Source of the DNA: Spirodela intermedia | Lineage: Eukaryota; Streptophyta; Magnoliopsida; Alismatales; Araceae | Reading direction: 5' to 3' | Length of the DNA: 64,000 nt | Assembly (NCBI GenBank): GCA_902729315.2 | Contig: LR746272.1 | Location: forward strand, 1-64,000 | Shown here: positions 1 through 15,163 of the stretch, piece after piece | How positions within the stretch are numbered: position 1 is the first letter of the stretch | Layout: each line of letters opens with the position of its first letter | The notes under the pieces: generated by a model | Databases searched by the model: none | Told to the model about the DNA's origin: nothing | Seen by the model: only the letters and a program-made list of their open reading frames with translations | Position numbers and translations under genes: made by a program

Positions 1-1320
1 CCCTTAAACCCTAAACCCTAAACCCTAAACCCTAAACCCTAAACCCTAAACCCTAAACCCTAAACCCTAAACCCTAAACCCTAAACCCTAAACCCTAAAC
101 CCTAAACCCTAAACCCTAAACCCTAAACCCTAAACCCTAAACCCTAAACCCTAAACCCTAAACCCTAAACCCTAAACCCTAAACCCTAAACTCCTAAACC
201 CTAAACCCTAAACCCTAAACCCTAAACCCTAAACCCTAAACCCTAAACCCTAAACCCTAAACCCTAAACCCTAAACCCTAAACCCTAAACCCTAAACCCT
301 AAACTCCTAAACCCTAAACCCTAAACCCTAAACCCTAAACCCTAAACCCTAAACCCTAAACCCTAAACCCTAAACCCTAAACCCTAAACTCCTAAACCCT
401 AAACCCTAAAACCCTAAACCCTAAACCCTAAACCCTAAACCCTAAACCCTAAACCCTAAACCCTAAACCCTAAACCCTAAACCCTAAACCCTAAACTCCT
501 AAACCCTAAACCCTAAACCCTAAACCCTAAACCCTAAACCCTAAACCCTAAACCCTAAACCCTAAACCCTAAACCCTAAACTCCTAAACCCTAAAACCCT
601 AAACCCTAAACTCCTAAACCCTAAACCCTAAACCCTAAACCCTAAACCCTAAAACCCTAAACCCTAAACCCTAAACCCTAAACCCTAAACCCTAAACCCT
701 AAACCCTAAACCCTAAACCCTAAACTCCTAAACCCTAAACCCTAAACCCTAAACCCTAAACCCTAAACCCTAAACCCTAAACCCTAAACCCTAAACCCTA
801 AACTCCTAAACCCTAAACCCTAAACCCTAAACCCTAAACCCTAAACCCTAAACCCTAAACCCTAAACCCTAAACCCTAAACCCTAAACCCTAAACCCTAA
901 ACCCTAAACCCTAAACCCTAAACCCTAAACCCTAAACCCTAAACCCTAAACTCCTAAACCCTAAACCCTAAACCCTAAACCCTAAACCCTAAACCCTAAA
1001 CCCTAAACCCTAAACCCTAAACCCTAAACCCTAAACCCTAAACCCTAAACCCTAAACCCTAAACCCTAAACTCCTAAACCCTAAACCCTAAACCCTAAAA
1101 CCCTAAACCCTAAACCCTAAACCCTAAACCCTAAACCCTAAACCCTCCCCTCCTAAACCCTAAACCCCCTAAACCCTAAACTCCTAAACCCTCCTAAACC
1201 CCCTAAACCCTAAACCCTCCTAAACCCTAAACCCTAAACCCTAAACCCTAAACCCTAAACCCTAAACCCTAAACCCTAAACCCTAAACCCTAAACCCTAA
1301 AACCCTAAACCCTAAACCCC
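1..1320 (+). repeat. Telomere repeat array, (CCCTAAA)n
   Basis: Long uninterrupted runs of the 7-base plant telomere repeat, C-rich strand on top, so the chromosome end lies to the left of base 1. Variants are scattered through it: an 8-base CTCCTAAA form (near 188, 303, 387, 494, 581, 611, 724, 801, 950 and 1070) and occasional AAAA forms. From about 1147 the repeats become irregular, with extra CCCT and TCCT pieces. Confidence 0.98.
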
Positions 1321-5682
<4,362 letters not shown>

Positions 5683-5707
5683 CCTAAACCCTAAACCCTA
5701 ACCCCTA

Positions 5708-6234
5708 AGTGGGAGAGTTGCCACGGATCCCATAAGAACTCGGAGTTAAGTGTGCTCGGGTGGGAGCAGTCACGGATGGGTGACCTCCAGGAAGTCCCAG
5801 ATGCGTGTGCATGCGTTGCGAGGCGCTTGCTCGCATGTGCTGAAAGCGCCGCTGCATTATCGTGCCACCAAGCGCGTGTTCTGAACCCCTCAACACCATG
5901 CCAAGATGCTTCAAGTTTGAAGAAAGTGTCGAGACACCCTTGCCACCATGTCGAGGCATATGTGGCAACCATCTCACCATGCCAAGGCGCCCCAGCTCCG
6001 AAGAGCGTGCGAGAGGCACCCTGCCACCATGCTGAGAGGCATATGTGGCATCCATCTCATCATGCCAAGGCGCCCCAGCTCCAAGAGCGTGCGAGAGGCA
6101 CCCGCCACCATGCGAGAGGCATATGTGGCATCTATCTCTGAAGAATATGCACGAGAGGCACCAAAGTGCTTGGGCATGTGAAGTACGGGATGGGTGACCT
6201 CCAGAAGTTGACCCAAGACAATTATCCCAAAAAA
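5708..6234 (+). mobile_element. 5S-SINE unit 2, full
   Basis: Full-length unit (527 bp) with 5S head, three internal repeats, second 5S-like block and 6-A tail followed by telomere repeats. Head spelling GCCACGGATCC. Confidence 0.85.
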
Positions 6235-6259
6235 CCTAAACCCTAAACCCTAACCCCTA

Positions 6260-6793
6260 AGTGGGAGAGTTGCCACGGATCCCATAAGAACTCCGGAGTT
6301 AAGTGTGCTCGGGTGGGAGCAGTCACGGATGGGTGACCTCCACAGGAAGTCCCAAAGATGCGTGTGCATGCGTTGCGAGGCGCTTGCTCGCATGTGCTGA
6401 AAGGCGCGCTGCATTATCGTGCCACCAAGCGCGTGTTACGAACCCCTCAACACCATGCCAAGATGCTTCAAGTTTGAAGAAAGTGTCGAGACACCCTTGC
6501 CACCATGTCGAGAGGCATAGGTGGCAACCATCTCACCATGCCAAGGCGCCCCAGCTCGAAGAGCGTGCGAGAGGCACCCTGCCACCATGCCGAGAGGCAT
6601 ATGTGGAAACCATCTCACCATGCCAAGATGCCCCAGCTCCAAAGAGCGTGCGAGGCGCACCCGCCACCATGCCGAGAGGCATATGTAGCATCTATCTCGA
6701 AGAATGTGCACGAGAGGCACCAAACTGCTGGGCATGTGAAGTACCAGGATGGGTGACCTCGAGAAGTTGGCCCAAGGCAGTTATCCCAAAAAA
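6260..6793 (+). mobile_element. 5S-SINE unit 3, full
   Basis: Full-length unit (534 bp), same order of parts as unit 2, 6-A tail followed by CCTAAACCC. Confidence 0.85.
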
Positions 6794-6818
6794 CCTAAAC
6801 CCTAAACCCTAACCCCTA

Positions 6819-7342
6819 AGTGGGAGAGTTGCCACGGATCCCATAAGAACTCGGAGTTAAGTGTGCTCGGGTGGGAGCAGTCACGGATGGGTGACCTCCA
6901 CAGGAAGTCCCAAGATGCGTGTGCATGCGTTGCGAGGCGCTTGCTCGCATGTGCTGAAAGCGCGCTGCATTATCGTGCCACCAAGCGTGTTACGAACCCC
7001 TCCAACACCATGCCAAGATGCTTCAAGTTTGAAGAAAGTGTCGAGACACCCTTGCCACCATGTCGAGGCATATGTGGCAACCATCTCACCATGCCAAGGC
7101 GCCCCAGCTCCGAAGAGCGTGAGAGGCACCCGCCACCATGCGAGAGGCATATGTAGCATCCATCTCATCATGCCAAGGCGCCCCAGCTCGAACAATGTGC
7201 GAGGCACCCGCCACCATGCGAGAGGCATATGTAGCATCTATCTCGAAGAATGTTCACGAGAGGCACCAAAGTGCTTGGGGATGTGAAGTACCGGGATGGG
7301 TGACCTCCGAGAATTCGGCCCAAGGCAGTTATCCCAAAAAAA
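6819..7342 (+). mobile_element. 5S-SINE unit 4, full
   Basis: Full-length unit (524 bp). The last internal repeat carries the GAACAATGTG variant and the second 5S-like block reads TTGGGGATGTG, marks shared with units 6, 9 and 13. Confidence 0.85.
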
Positions 7343-7369
7343 CCTAAACCTAAACCCTAAAAACCCCTA

Positions 7370-7824
7370 AATGGGAGAGTTGCCAGCGGATCCCATAAGA
7401 ACTCTGGAGTTAAGCGTGCTTAGGTGGGAGCAGTCACGGATGGGTGACCTCCTGGGAAGTCCCAAAGATGCGTGTGCATGTGTTGCGAGGCGCTTGCTGT
7501 GCATGTGCTGAAAGGCACCGCTGCATTATCGTGCCGCTAGGCACATGTTATGAACCCCTCAACACCATGCCAAGATGCTTGAGTTTGAAGAGCGTGCGAG
7601 AGCACCCCTGCCACCATGCGAGAGGCATATGTGGAAACCATCTCACCATGCCAAGATGCCCCAGCTCCAAAGAGCGTGCGAGGCACCCCTGCCACCATGC
7701 GAGAGGCATATGTAGCATCTATCTCGAAGAATGTGCACGAGAGGCACCAAACTGCTTAGGCATGTGAAGTACCAGGATGGGTGACCTCCGAGAAGTTACG
7801 GCCCAAGGCAGTTATCCCAAAAAA
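7370..7824 (+). mobile_element. 5S-SINE unit 5, short subtype
   Basis: 455-bp unit of a second subtype: head with CCAGCGGATCC and GTGCTTAGG, spacer with GCTAGGCACATG, and two internal repeats rather than three. Units 7, 11 and 15 share these marks and length. Confidence 0.85.
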
Positions 7825-7849
7825 CCTAAACCCTAAACCCTAACCCCTA

Positions 7850-8377
7850 AGTGGGAGAGTTGCCACGGATCCCATAAGAACTCGGAGTTAAGTGTGCTCG
7901 GGTGGGAGCAGTCACGGATGGGTGACCTCCAGGAAGTCCCAAAGATGCGTGTGCATGCGTTGCGAGGCGCTTGCTCTGCATGTGCTGAAAGCGCCGCTGC
8001 ATTATCGTGCCACCAAGCGTGTTACGAACCCTCCAACACCATGCCAAGATGCTTCAAGTTTGAAGAAAGTGTAGAGACACCCTTGCCACCATGTCGAGGC
8101 ATATGTGGCAACCATCTCACCATGCCAAGGCGCCCCAGCTCGAAGCGTGCGAGAGGCACCCTTGCCACCATGCCGAGGCATATGTAGCATCCATCTCATC
8201 ATGCCAAGGCGCCCCAGCTCGAACAATGTGAGAGGCACCCACGCCACCATGCGAGAGGCATATGTAGCATCTATCTCGAAGAATGTTCACGAGAGGCACC
8301 AAAGTGCTTGGGGATGTGAAGTACCGGGATGGGTGACCTCCAGAATTCGGCCCAAGACAGTTATCCCAAAAAAAAAA
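7850..8377 (+). mobile_element. 5S-SINE unit 6, full
   Basis: Full-length unit (528 bp) of the first subtype, with the GAACAATGTG internal repeat and a 10-A tail. Confidence 0.85.
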
Positions 8378-8404
8378 CCTAAACCCTAAACCTAAAAACC
8401 CCTA

Positions 8405-8858
8405 AGTGGGAGAGTTGCCAGCGGATCCCATAAGAACTCTGGAGTTAAGCGTGCTTAGGTGGGAGCAGTCATCGGATGGGTGACCTCCTGGGAAGTCCCA
8501 GGTGCGTGTGCATGCGTTGCGAGGCGCTTGCTGTGCATGTGCTGAAAGGCACCGCTGCATTATCGTGCGCTAGGCACATGTTATGAACCCTCAACACCAT
8601 GCCAAGATGCTTGAGTTTGAAGAGCGTGAGAGGCACCCCTGCCACCATGCCGAGACATATGTGGAAACCATCTCACCATGCCAAGATGCCCCAGCTCCAA
8701 AGAGCGTGCGAGCGCACCCGCCACCATGCCGAGAGGCATATGTAGCATCTATCTCCGAAGAATGTGCACGAGAGGCACCAAACTGCTTGGGCATGTGAAG
8801 TACCAGGATGGGAGACCTCACGAGAAGTTCGGCCCAAAGAAAGTTATCCCAAAAAAAA
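8405..8858 (+). mobile_element. 5S-SINE unit 7, short subtype
   Basis: 454-bp unit like unit 5. Its A tail joins a headless fragment directly, with no telomere repeat between. Confidence 0.85.
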
Positions 8859-9167
8859 GTGTCGAGACACCCACCACCATTAGAGAGGCATATGTGGCAA
8901 CCATCTCACCATGCCAAAGCGCCCCAGCTCCGAAGAGCGTGCGAGGCACCCCGCCATCATGCGAGAGGCATATGCAGCATCCATCTCATCATGCCAAGGC
9001 GCCCAGCTCCGAACAATGTGCGAGAGGCACCCACGCCATGCGAGAGGCATATGTAGCATCTATCTCGAAGAATGTTCACGAGAGGCACCAAAGTGCTTGG
9101 GGATGTGAAGTACCGGGATGGGTGACCTCCCGAGAATTCGGCCCAAGACAGTTATCCCAAAAAAAAA
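8859..9167 (+). mobile_element. 5S-SINE unit 7b, headless fragment
   Basis: Starts at GTGTCGAGACACCC in the middle of a unit, straight after the A tail of unit 7, and runs to a normal 3' end with 9 A and telomere repeats. The same fusion recurs at 11173. Confidence 0.82.
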
Positions 9168-9202
9168 CCTAAACCCTAAACCCTAAACCCTAAAAACCCC
9201 TA

Positions 9203-9731
9203 AGTGGGAGAGTTGCCAGCGGATCCCATAAGAACTCTGGAGTTAAGCGTGCTCGGGTGGGAGCAGTCACGGATGGGTGACCTCCCAGGAAGTCCCAAGG
9301 TGCGTGTGCATGCGTTGCGAGGCGCTTCTGCATGTGCTGAAAGCGCGCTGCATTATCGTGCCACCAAGCGCGTGTTACGAACCCTCAACACCATGCCAAG
9401 ATGCTTCAAGTTTGAAGAAAGTGTCGAGACACCCTTGCCACCATGTCGAGGCATATGTGGTAACCATCTCACCATGCCAAGACACCCCAGCTCGAAGAGC
9501 GTGCGAGAGGCACCCTGCCACCATGCCGAGTGGCATATGTGGCATCCATCTCATCATGCCAAGGCGCCCCAGCTCCAAAGAGCGTGCGAGAGGCACCGCG
9601 CCACCATGCGAGAGGCATATGGCATCTATCTCTGAAGAATGTGCACGAGAGGCACCAAAGTGCTTGGGCATGTGAAGTACTGGGATGGGTGACCTCCGAG
9701 AAGTTCGGCCCAAGGCAGTTATCCCAAAAAA
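9203..9731 (+). mobile_element. 5S-SINE unit 8, full
   Basis: Full-length unit (529 bp). Carries the marks CCAAGACACCCC and GAGTGGCATATG, found again only in unit 12. Confidence 0.85.
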
Positions 9732-9756
9732 CCTAAACCCTAAACCCTAACCCCTA

Positions 9757-10294
9757 AGTGGGAGAGTTGCCACGGATCCCATAAGAACTCCGGAGTTAAG
9801 TGTGTTTCGGGTGGGAGCAGTCACCGGATGGGTGACCTCCACAGGAAGTCCCAAAGATGCGTGTGCATGCGTTGCGAGGCGCTTGCTCTACATGTGCTGA
9901 AAGCGCGCTGCATTATCGTGCCACCAAGCACGTGTTACGAACCCCTCAACACCATGCCAAGATGCTTCAAGTTTGAAGAAAGTGTCGAGACACCCTTGCC
10001 ACCATGTCGAGAGGCATATGTGGCAACCATCTCACCATGCCAAGGCGCCCCAGCTCCGAAGAGCGTGCGAGAGGCACCCTTGCCACCATGCGAGAGGCAT
10101 ATGTAGCATCCATCTCATCATGCCAAGGCGCCCCAGCTCGAACAATGTGCGAGAGGCACCCACGCCACCATGCGAGAGGCATATGTAGCATCTATCTCGA
10201 AGAATGTTCACGAGAGGCACCAAAGTGCTTGGGGATGTGAAGTACGGGATGGGTGACCTCCGAGAATTCGCCCAAGACAGTTATCCCAAAAAAA
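9757..10294 (+). mobile_element. 5S-SINE unit 9, full
   Basis: Full-length unit (538 bp). Marks CTCTACATGTG and CCAAGCACGTG are shared only with unit 13. Confidence 0.85.
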
Positions 10295-10323
10295 CCCTAA
10301 ACCCTAAACCCTAAAAACCCCTA

Positions 10324-10690
10324 AGTGGGAGAGTTGCCAGCGGATCCCATAAGAACTCTGGAGTTAAGCGTGCTTAGGTGGGAGCAGTCACGGATGGGTG
10401 ACCTCCTGGAAGTCCCAAAGATGCGTGTGCATGCGATGCCAAGGCGCCCCAGCTCGAAGAGCGTGCGAGAGGCACCCTGCCATCATGCCGAGAGGCATAT
10501 GTAGCATCCATCTCATCATGCCAAGGCGCCCCAGCTCGAACAATGTGCGAGAGGCACGCCACCATGCCGAGAGGCATATGTAGCATCTATCTCGAAGAAT
10601 GTTCACGAGAGGCACCAAAGTGCTTGGGGATGTGAAGTACGGGATGGGTGACCTCCGAGAATTGGCCCAAGACAGTTATCCCAAAAAAAA
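10324..10690 (+). mobile_element. 5S-SINE unit 10, deleted spacer
   Basis: 367-bp unit in which the 5S head and GCATGCG spacer jump straight to ATGCCAAGGCGCC in an internal repeat. Unit 14 has the same deletion. Confidence 0.85.
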
Positions 10691-10717
10691 CCTAAACCCT
10701 AAACCTAAAAACCCCTA

Positions 10718-11172
10718 AGTGGGAGAGTTGCCAGCGGATCCCATAAGAACTCTGGAGTTAAGCGTGCTTAGGTGGGAGCAGTCACGGATGGGTGACCTCC
10801 TGGGAAGTCCCAAGATGCGTGTGCATGCGTTGCGAGGCGCTTGCTGTGCATGTGCTGAAAGGCACGCTGCATTATCGTGCCGCTAGGCACATGTTATGAA
10901 CCCCTCCAACACCATGCCAAGATGCTTGAGTTTGAAGAGCGTGCGAGAGGCACCCTGCCACCATGCCGAGAGGCATATGTGGCCATCTCACCATGCCAAG
11001 ATGCCCCAGCTCCAAAGAAGCGTGCGAGGCGCACCCACGCCACCATGCCGAGAGGCATATGTAGCATCTATCTCGAAGAATGTGCACGAGAGGCACCAAA
11101 CTGCTTGGGCATGTGAAGTACCAGGATGGGAGACCTCACGAGAAGTTGGCCCAAAGCAGTTATCCCAAAAAA
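10718..11172 (+). mobile_element. 5S-SINE unit 11, short subtype
   Basis: 455-bp counterpart of unit 7, 2313 bp downstream of it. Its A tail again fuses directly to a headless fragment. Confidence 0.85.
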
Positions 11173-11482
11173 GTGTCGAGACACCCGCCACCATTCGAGA
11201 GGCATATGTGGCAACCATCTCACCATGCCAAGCGCCCCAGCTCCGAAGAGCGTGCGAGGCACCCACGCCATCATGCGAGAGGCATATGTAGCATCCATCT
11301 CATCATGCCAAGGCGCCCCAGCTCGAACAATGTGCGAGAGGCACCCACGCCACCATGCGAGAGGCATATGTGGCATCTATCTCGAAGAATGTTCTTGAGA
11401 GGCACCAAAGTGCTTGGGGATGTGAAGTACGGGATGGGTGACCTCCAGAATTACGGCCCAAGACAGTTATCCCAAAAAAAAA
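11173..11482 (+). mobile_element. 5S-SINE unit 11b, headless fragment
   Basis: Counterpart of fragment 7b with the same start point and a 9-A tail. Confidence 0.82.
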
Positions 11483-11516
11483 CCTAAACCCTAAACCCTA
11501 AACCTAAAAACCCCTA

Positions 11517-12044
11517 AGTGGGAGAGTTGCCAGCGGATCCCATAAGAACTCTGGAGTTAAGCGTGCTCGGGTGGGAGCAGTCACGGATGGGTGACCTCCA
11601 GGAAGTCCCAAGATGCGTGTGCATGCGTTGCGAGGCGCTTGCTCTGCATGTGCTGAAAGGCGCGCTGCATTATCGTGCCACCAAGCGCGTACGAACCCTC
11701 CAACACCATGCCAAGATGCTTCAAGTTTGAAGAAAGTGTCGAGACACCCTTGCCACCATGTCGAGGCATATGTGGCAACCATCTCACCATGCCAAGACAC
11801 CCCAGCTCCGAAGAGCGTGCGAGAGGCACCCTGCCACCATGCCGAGTGGCATATGTGGCATCCATCTCATCATGCCAAGGCGCCCCAGCTCCAAAGAAGC
11901 GTGCGAGAGGCACCCGCCACCATGCCGAGGCATATGTAGCATCTATCTCGAAGAATGTGCACGAGAGGCACCAAAGTGCTTGGGCATGTGAAGTACGGGA
12001 TGGGTGACCTCCGAAGTTCGGCCCAAGACAGTTATCCCAAAAAA
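11517..12044 (+). mobile_element. 5S-SINE unit 12, full
   Basis: 528-bp counterpart of unit 8 (same CCAAGACACCCC and GAGTGGCATATG marks). The telomere linker after it holds a changed repeat, AAGCGTTAAACCC. Confidence 0.85.
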
Positions 12045-12069
12045 CCTAAGCGTTAAACCCTAACCCCTA

Positions 12070-12601
12070 AGTGGGAGAGTTGCCACGGATCCCATAAGAA
12101 CTCCGGAGTTAAGTGTGCTCGGGTGGGAGCAGTCACGGATGGGTGACCTCCAGGAAGTCCCAAGGTGCGTGTGCATGCGTTGCGAGGCGCTTGCTCTACA
12201 TGTGCTGAAAGCGCGCTGCATTATCGTGCCACCAAGCACGTGTTACGAACCCCTCCAACACCATGCCAAGATGCTTCAAGTTTGAAGAAAGTGTAGAGAC
12301 ACCCTTGCCACCATGTCGAGGCATATGTGGCAACCATCTCACCATGCCAAAGCGCCCCAGCTCCGAAGAGCGTGCGAGAGGCACCCTGCCACCATGCCGA
12401 GAGGCATATGTGGCATCCATCTCATCATGCCAAGGCGCCCCAGCTCCGAACAATGTGCGAGAGGCACCCACGCCACCATGCCGAGAGGCATATGGCATCT
12501 ATCTCGAAGAATGTTCACGAGAGGCACCAAAGTGCTTGGGGATGTGAAGTACGGGATGGGTGACCTCGAGAATTCGCCCAAGACAGTTATCCCAAAAAAA
12601 A
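12070..12601 (+). mobile_element. 5S-SINE unit 13, full
   Basis: 532-bp counterpart of unit 9 (CTCTACATGTG and CCAAGCACGTG marks). Confidence 0.85.
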
Positions 12602-12634
12602 CAAACCCTAAACCCTAAACCCTAAAAACCCCTA

Positions 12635-13007
12635 AGTGGGAGAGTTGCCAGCGGATCCCATAAGAACTCTGAGTTAAGCGTGCTTAGGTGGGAGCAGTCA
12701 CGGATGGGTGACCTCCTGGGAAGTCCCAAGATGCGTGTGCATGCGATGCCAAGGCGCCCCAGCTCGAAGCGTGCCGAGAGGCACCCTGCCATCATGCCGA
12801 GAGGCATATGTGGCATCCATCTCATCATGCCAAGGCGCCCCAGCTCAGAACAATGTGCGAGAGGCACCCACGCCACCATGCCGAGAGGCATATGTAGCAT
12901 CTATCTCGAAGAATGTTCACGAGAGGCACCAAAGTGCTTGGGGATGTGAAGTACGGGATGGGTGACCTCCGAGAATTCGGCCCAAGACAGTTATCCCAAA
13001 AAAAAAA
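12635..13007 (+). mobile_element. 5S-SINE unit 14, deleted spacer
   Basis: 373-bp counterpart of unit 10 with the same internal deletion; 10-A tail. Confidence 0.85.
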
Positions 13008-13042
13008 CCCTAAACCCTAAACCCTAAACCCTAAAACCCCTA

Positions 13043-13500
13043 AGTGGGAGAGTTGCCAACGGATCCCATAAGAACTCTGGAGTTAAGCGTGCTCAGGTGG
13101 GAGCAGTCACGGATGGGTGACCTCCTGGGAAGTCCCAAGGTACGTGTGCATGCGTTGCGAGGCGCTTGCTGTTCATGTGCTGAAAGGCACGCTGCATTAT
13201 CGTGCGCTAGGCACATATTCTGAACCCCTCCAACACCATGCCAAGATGCTTGAGTTTGAAGAGCGTGCCAAGAGGCACCCCTACCACCATGCCGAGAGGC
13301 ATATGTGGAAACCATCTCACCATGCCAAGATGCCCCAGCTCCAAAGAGCGTGCCGAGGCGCACCCCTGCCACCATGCCGAGAGGCATATGTAGCATCTAT
13401 CTCGAAGAATGTGCACGAGAGGCACCAAACTGTGTGAAGTACCAGGATGGGAGACCTCACGAGAAGTTCGGCCCAAAGACAGTTATCCCAAAAAAAAAAA
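13043..13500 (+). mobile_element. 5S-SINE unit 15, short subtype
   Basis: 458-bp unit of the unit 5/7/11 subtype; 11-A tail and telomere repeats, here without a fused fragment. Confidence 0.85.
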
Positions 13501-13572
13501 CCCTAAACCCTAAACCCCAAACCCTAACCCCCAAAGTGGGAGAGTTGCCACGGATCCCATAAGAACTCCGGA

Positions 13573-13623
13573 GTTAAGCGTGCTCGGGTGGGAGCAGTCA
13601 CGGATGGGTGACCTCCTGGGAAG
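13573..13623 (+). promoter_or_regulatory. 5S-type internal promoter (A box and C box) in unit 16 head
   Basis: A box at 13573-13588 (GTTAAGCGTGCTCGGG) and C box at 13602-13623 (begins GGATGGGTGACC). Plant 5S rRNA has these boxes in the same order and spacing, where TFIIIA binds and Pol III is recruited. Box positions are seen; activity is inferred. Confidence 0.7.
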
Positions 13624-13829
13624 TCCCAAAGATGCGTGTGCATGCGTTGCGAGGCGCTTGCTTTGCATGTGCTGAGAGGCACCCCTGCCACCATGCCGAG
13701 AGGCATATGTGGCAACCATCTCACCATGCCAAGATGCCCCCAGCTCGAAGCGTGCGAGAGGCACCCCTGCCACCATGCCGAGAGGCATATGTGGCATCTA
13801 TCTCGAAGAATGTGCCGAGAGGCACCAAA

Positions 13830-13866
13830 GTGCTTGGGCATGTGAAGTACGGGATGGGTGACCTCC
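13830..13866 (+). promoter_or_regulatory. Second 5S-like block near the 3' end of unit 16
   Basis: GTGCTTGGG at 13830-13838 and GGATGGGTGACCTCC at 13852-13866 repeat the 3' half of 5S rRNA, 30-40 bp before the A tail. All complete units have it. It could be a second promoter or a structural end recognised by the reverse transcriptase; the sequence does not decide. Confidence 0.6.
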
Positions 13867-13932
13867 CGAGAAGTTCAGCCCAAGACAGTTATCCCAAAAA
13901 AAAAACCTAAACCCTAAACCCTAAACCCCCTA

Positions 13933-14359
13933 AGTGGGAGAGTTGCCACGGATCCCATAAGAACTCCGGAGTTAAGCGTGCTCGGGTGGGTGCAGTCACT
14001 GGATGAGTGACCTCCTTGGAAGTCCCAAGGTGCGTGGTGCGTGTGCATGCGTTGCAAGATGCTTGCTATGCATGTGCTGAAAGGCACCGCTGCATTATCG
14101 TGCCGCCAGGCACGTGTTCTGAACCCCTCAACACCATGCCAAGATGCTTGAGTTTGAAGAGCGTGCGAGAGGCACCCCTGCCACCATGCCGAGAGGCATA
14201 TGTGGCAACCATCTCACCATGCCAAGGCGCCCCAGCTCCGAAGAATGTGCGAGAGGCACCTGCAGAATGTGCCGAGAGGCACCAAAGTGCTTGGGGATGT
14301 GAAGTACGGGATGGATGACCTCCCGAAGTTGGCCCAAGACAGTTATCCGAAAAAAAAAA
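13933..14359 (+). mobile_element. 5S-SINE unit 17
   Basis: 427-bp unit with a duplicated GTGCGTG in the spacer and a truncated last internal repeat. A tail of about 10, then only CCCCCTAAG before unit 18. Confidence 0.85.
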
Positions 14360-14366
14360 CCCCCTA

Positions 14367-15141
14367 AGTGGGAGAATTGCCACCAGATCCCATAAGAACT
14401 CCGGAGTTAAGCGTGCTCGGGTGGGAGCAGTCACTGGATGAGTGACCTCCTTGGAAGTCCCAAGGTGCGTGGTACGTGTGCATGCGTTGCAAGATGCTTG
14501 CTATGCATGTGCTGAAAGGCACCGCTGCATTATCGTGCCGCCAGGCACGTGTTCTGAACCCTCAACACCATGCCAAGATGCTTGAGTTTGAAGAACGTGC
14601 GAGGCACCCCTGCCACCATGCGAGAGGCATATGTGGCAACCATCTCACCATGCCAAGATGCCCCAGCTCCGAAGAGCGTGCGAGAGGCACCCTGCCACCA
14701 TGCCGAGAGGCATATGGCATCATCTCACCATGCCAAGGCGCCCCAGCGAAGAGCGTCGAGAGGCACCCTGCCACCATGCAGAGAGGCATATGTGGCATCA
14801 TCTCACCATGCCAAGGCGCCCCAGTTTGAGCGAGAGGCACCCCTGCCACCATGCGAGAGGCATATATGGCATCCATCTCACCATGCCAAGACACCCCAGC
14901 TCCGTAGAGCGAGAGGCACCCCTGCCACCATGCCGAGAGGCATATGTGGCATCCGTCTCACCATGCCAAGGCCCCAGCTCCAAAGAATGTGCCGAGAGGC
15001 ATCCCCGCCATGTCGAAGAATGTGCTAGTGGCATCTATCTCTGAAGAATGTGCGAGATGCACCAAAGTGCTTGGCGTGTGAAGTACGGGGCGGGTGACCT
15101 CGAGAAGTTCAGCCCAAGATAGTTATCCCAAAAAAGAAAAA
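14367..15141 (+). mobile_element. 5S-SINE unit 18, expanded internal repeats
   Basis: 775-bp unit, the longest: five or more internal repeats of about 84 bp occur between about 14600 and 15000. The interrupted tail AAAAAAGAAAAA runs into CCCTAAACCCTAAA and then LINE A. The expansion shows that the internal repeat behaves as a minisatellite. Confidence 0.85.
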
Positions 15142-15163
15142 CCCTAAACCCTAAATAAAAACC
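15142..15163 (+). repeat. Telomere repeats between unit 18 and LINE A
   Basis: Two CCCTAAA repeats followed by TAAAAACCC. LINE A begins immediately after. Confidence 0.85.

Larger units (their letters stand above)
8405..10717 (+). repeat. Higher-order repeat, copy 1 (units 7-10)
   Basis: Block of units 7, 7b, 8, 9 and 10. Each unit finds its closest match 2311-2314 bp downstream, including the rare fusion and the rare deletion. Confidence 0.85.
10718..13042 (+). repeat. Higher-order repeat, copy 2 (units 11-14)
   Basis: Second copy of the same four-unit block. Unit 15 at 13043 looks like the beginning of a third copy (offset 2325 bp) that then diverges. Confidence 0.85.
13535..13905 (+). 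mobile_element. 5S-SINE unit 16, compact
   Basis: 371-bp unit with a shortened spacer and fewer internal repeats. Its 5S head and 3' 5S-like block are both easy to read, so I used it to place the promoter boxes. Confidence 0.85.

Noticed and set aside
14600-15000. CRISPR-like alternation of repeats and spacers
   Set aside because: The repeats are about 84 bp, adjacent and imperfect, with no unique spacers, and the genome is a plant.
5708-15141. Functional 5S rRNA gene cluster
   Set aside because: Heads lack the first 26 or so bases of 5S rRNA, carry many changes, and are followed by 300-700 bp of other sequence and an A tail. No complete 120-base gene is present.
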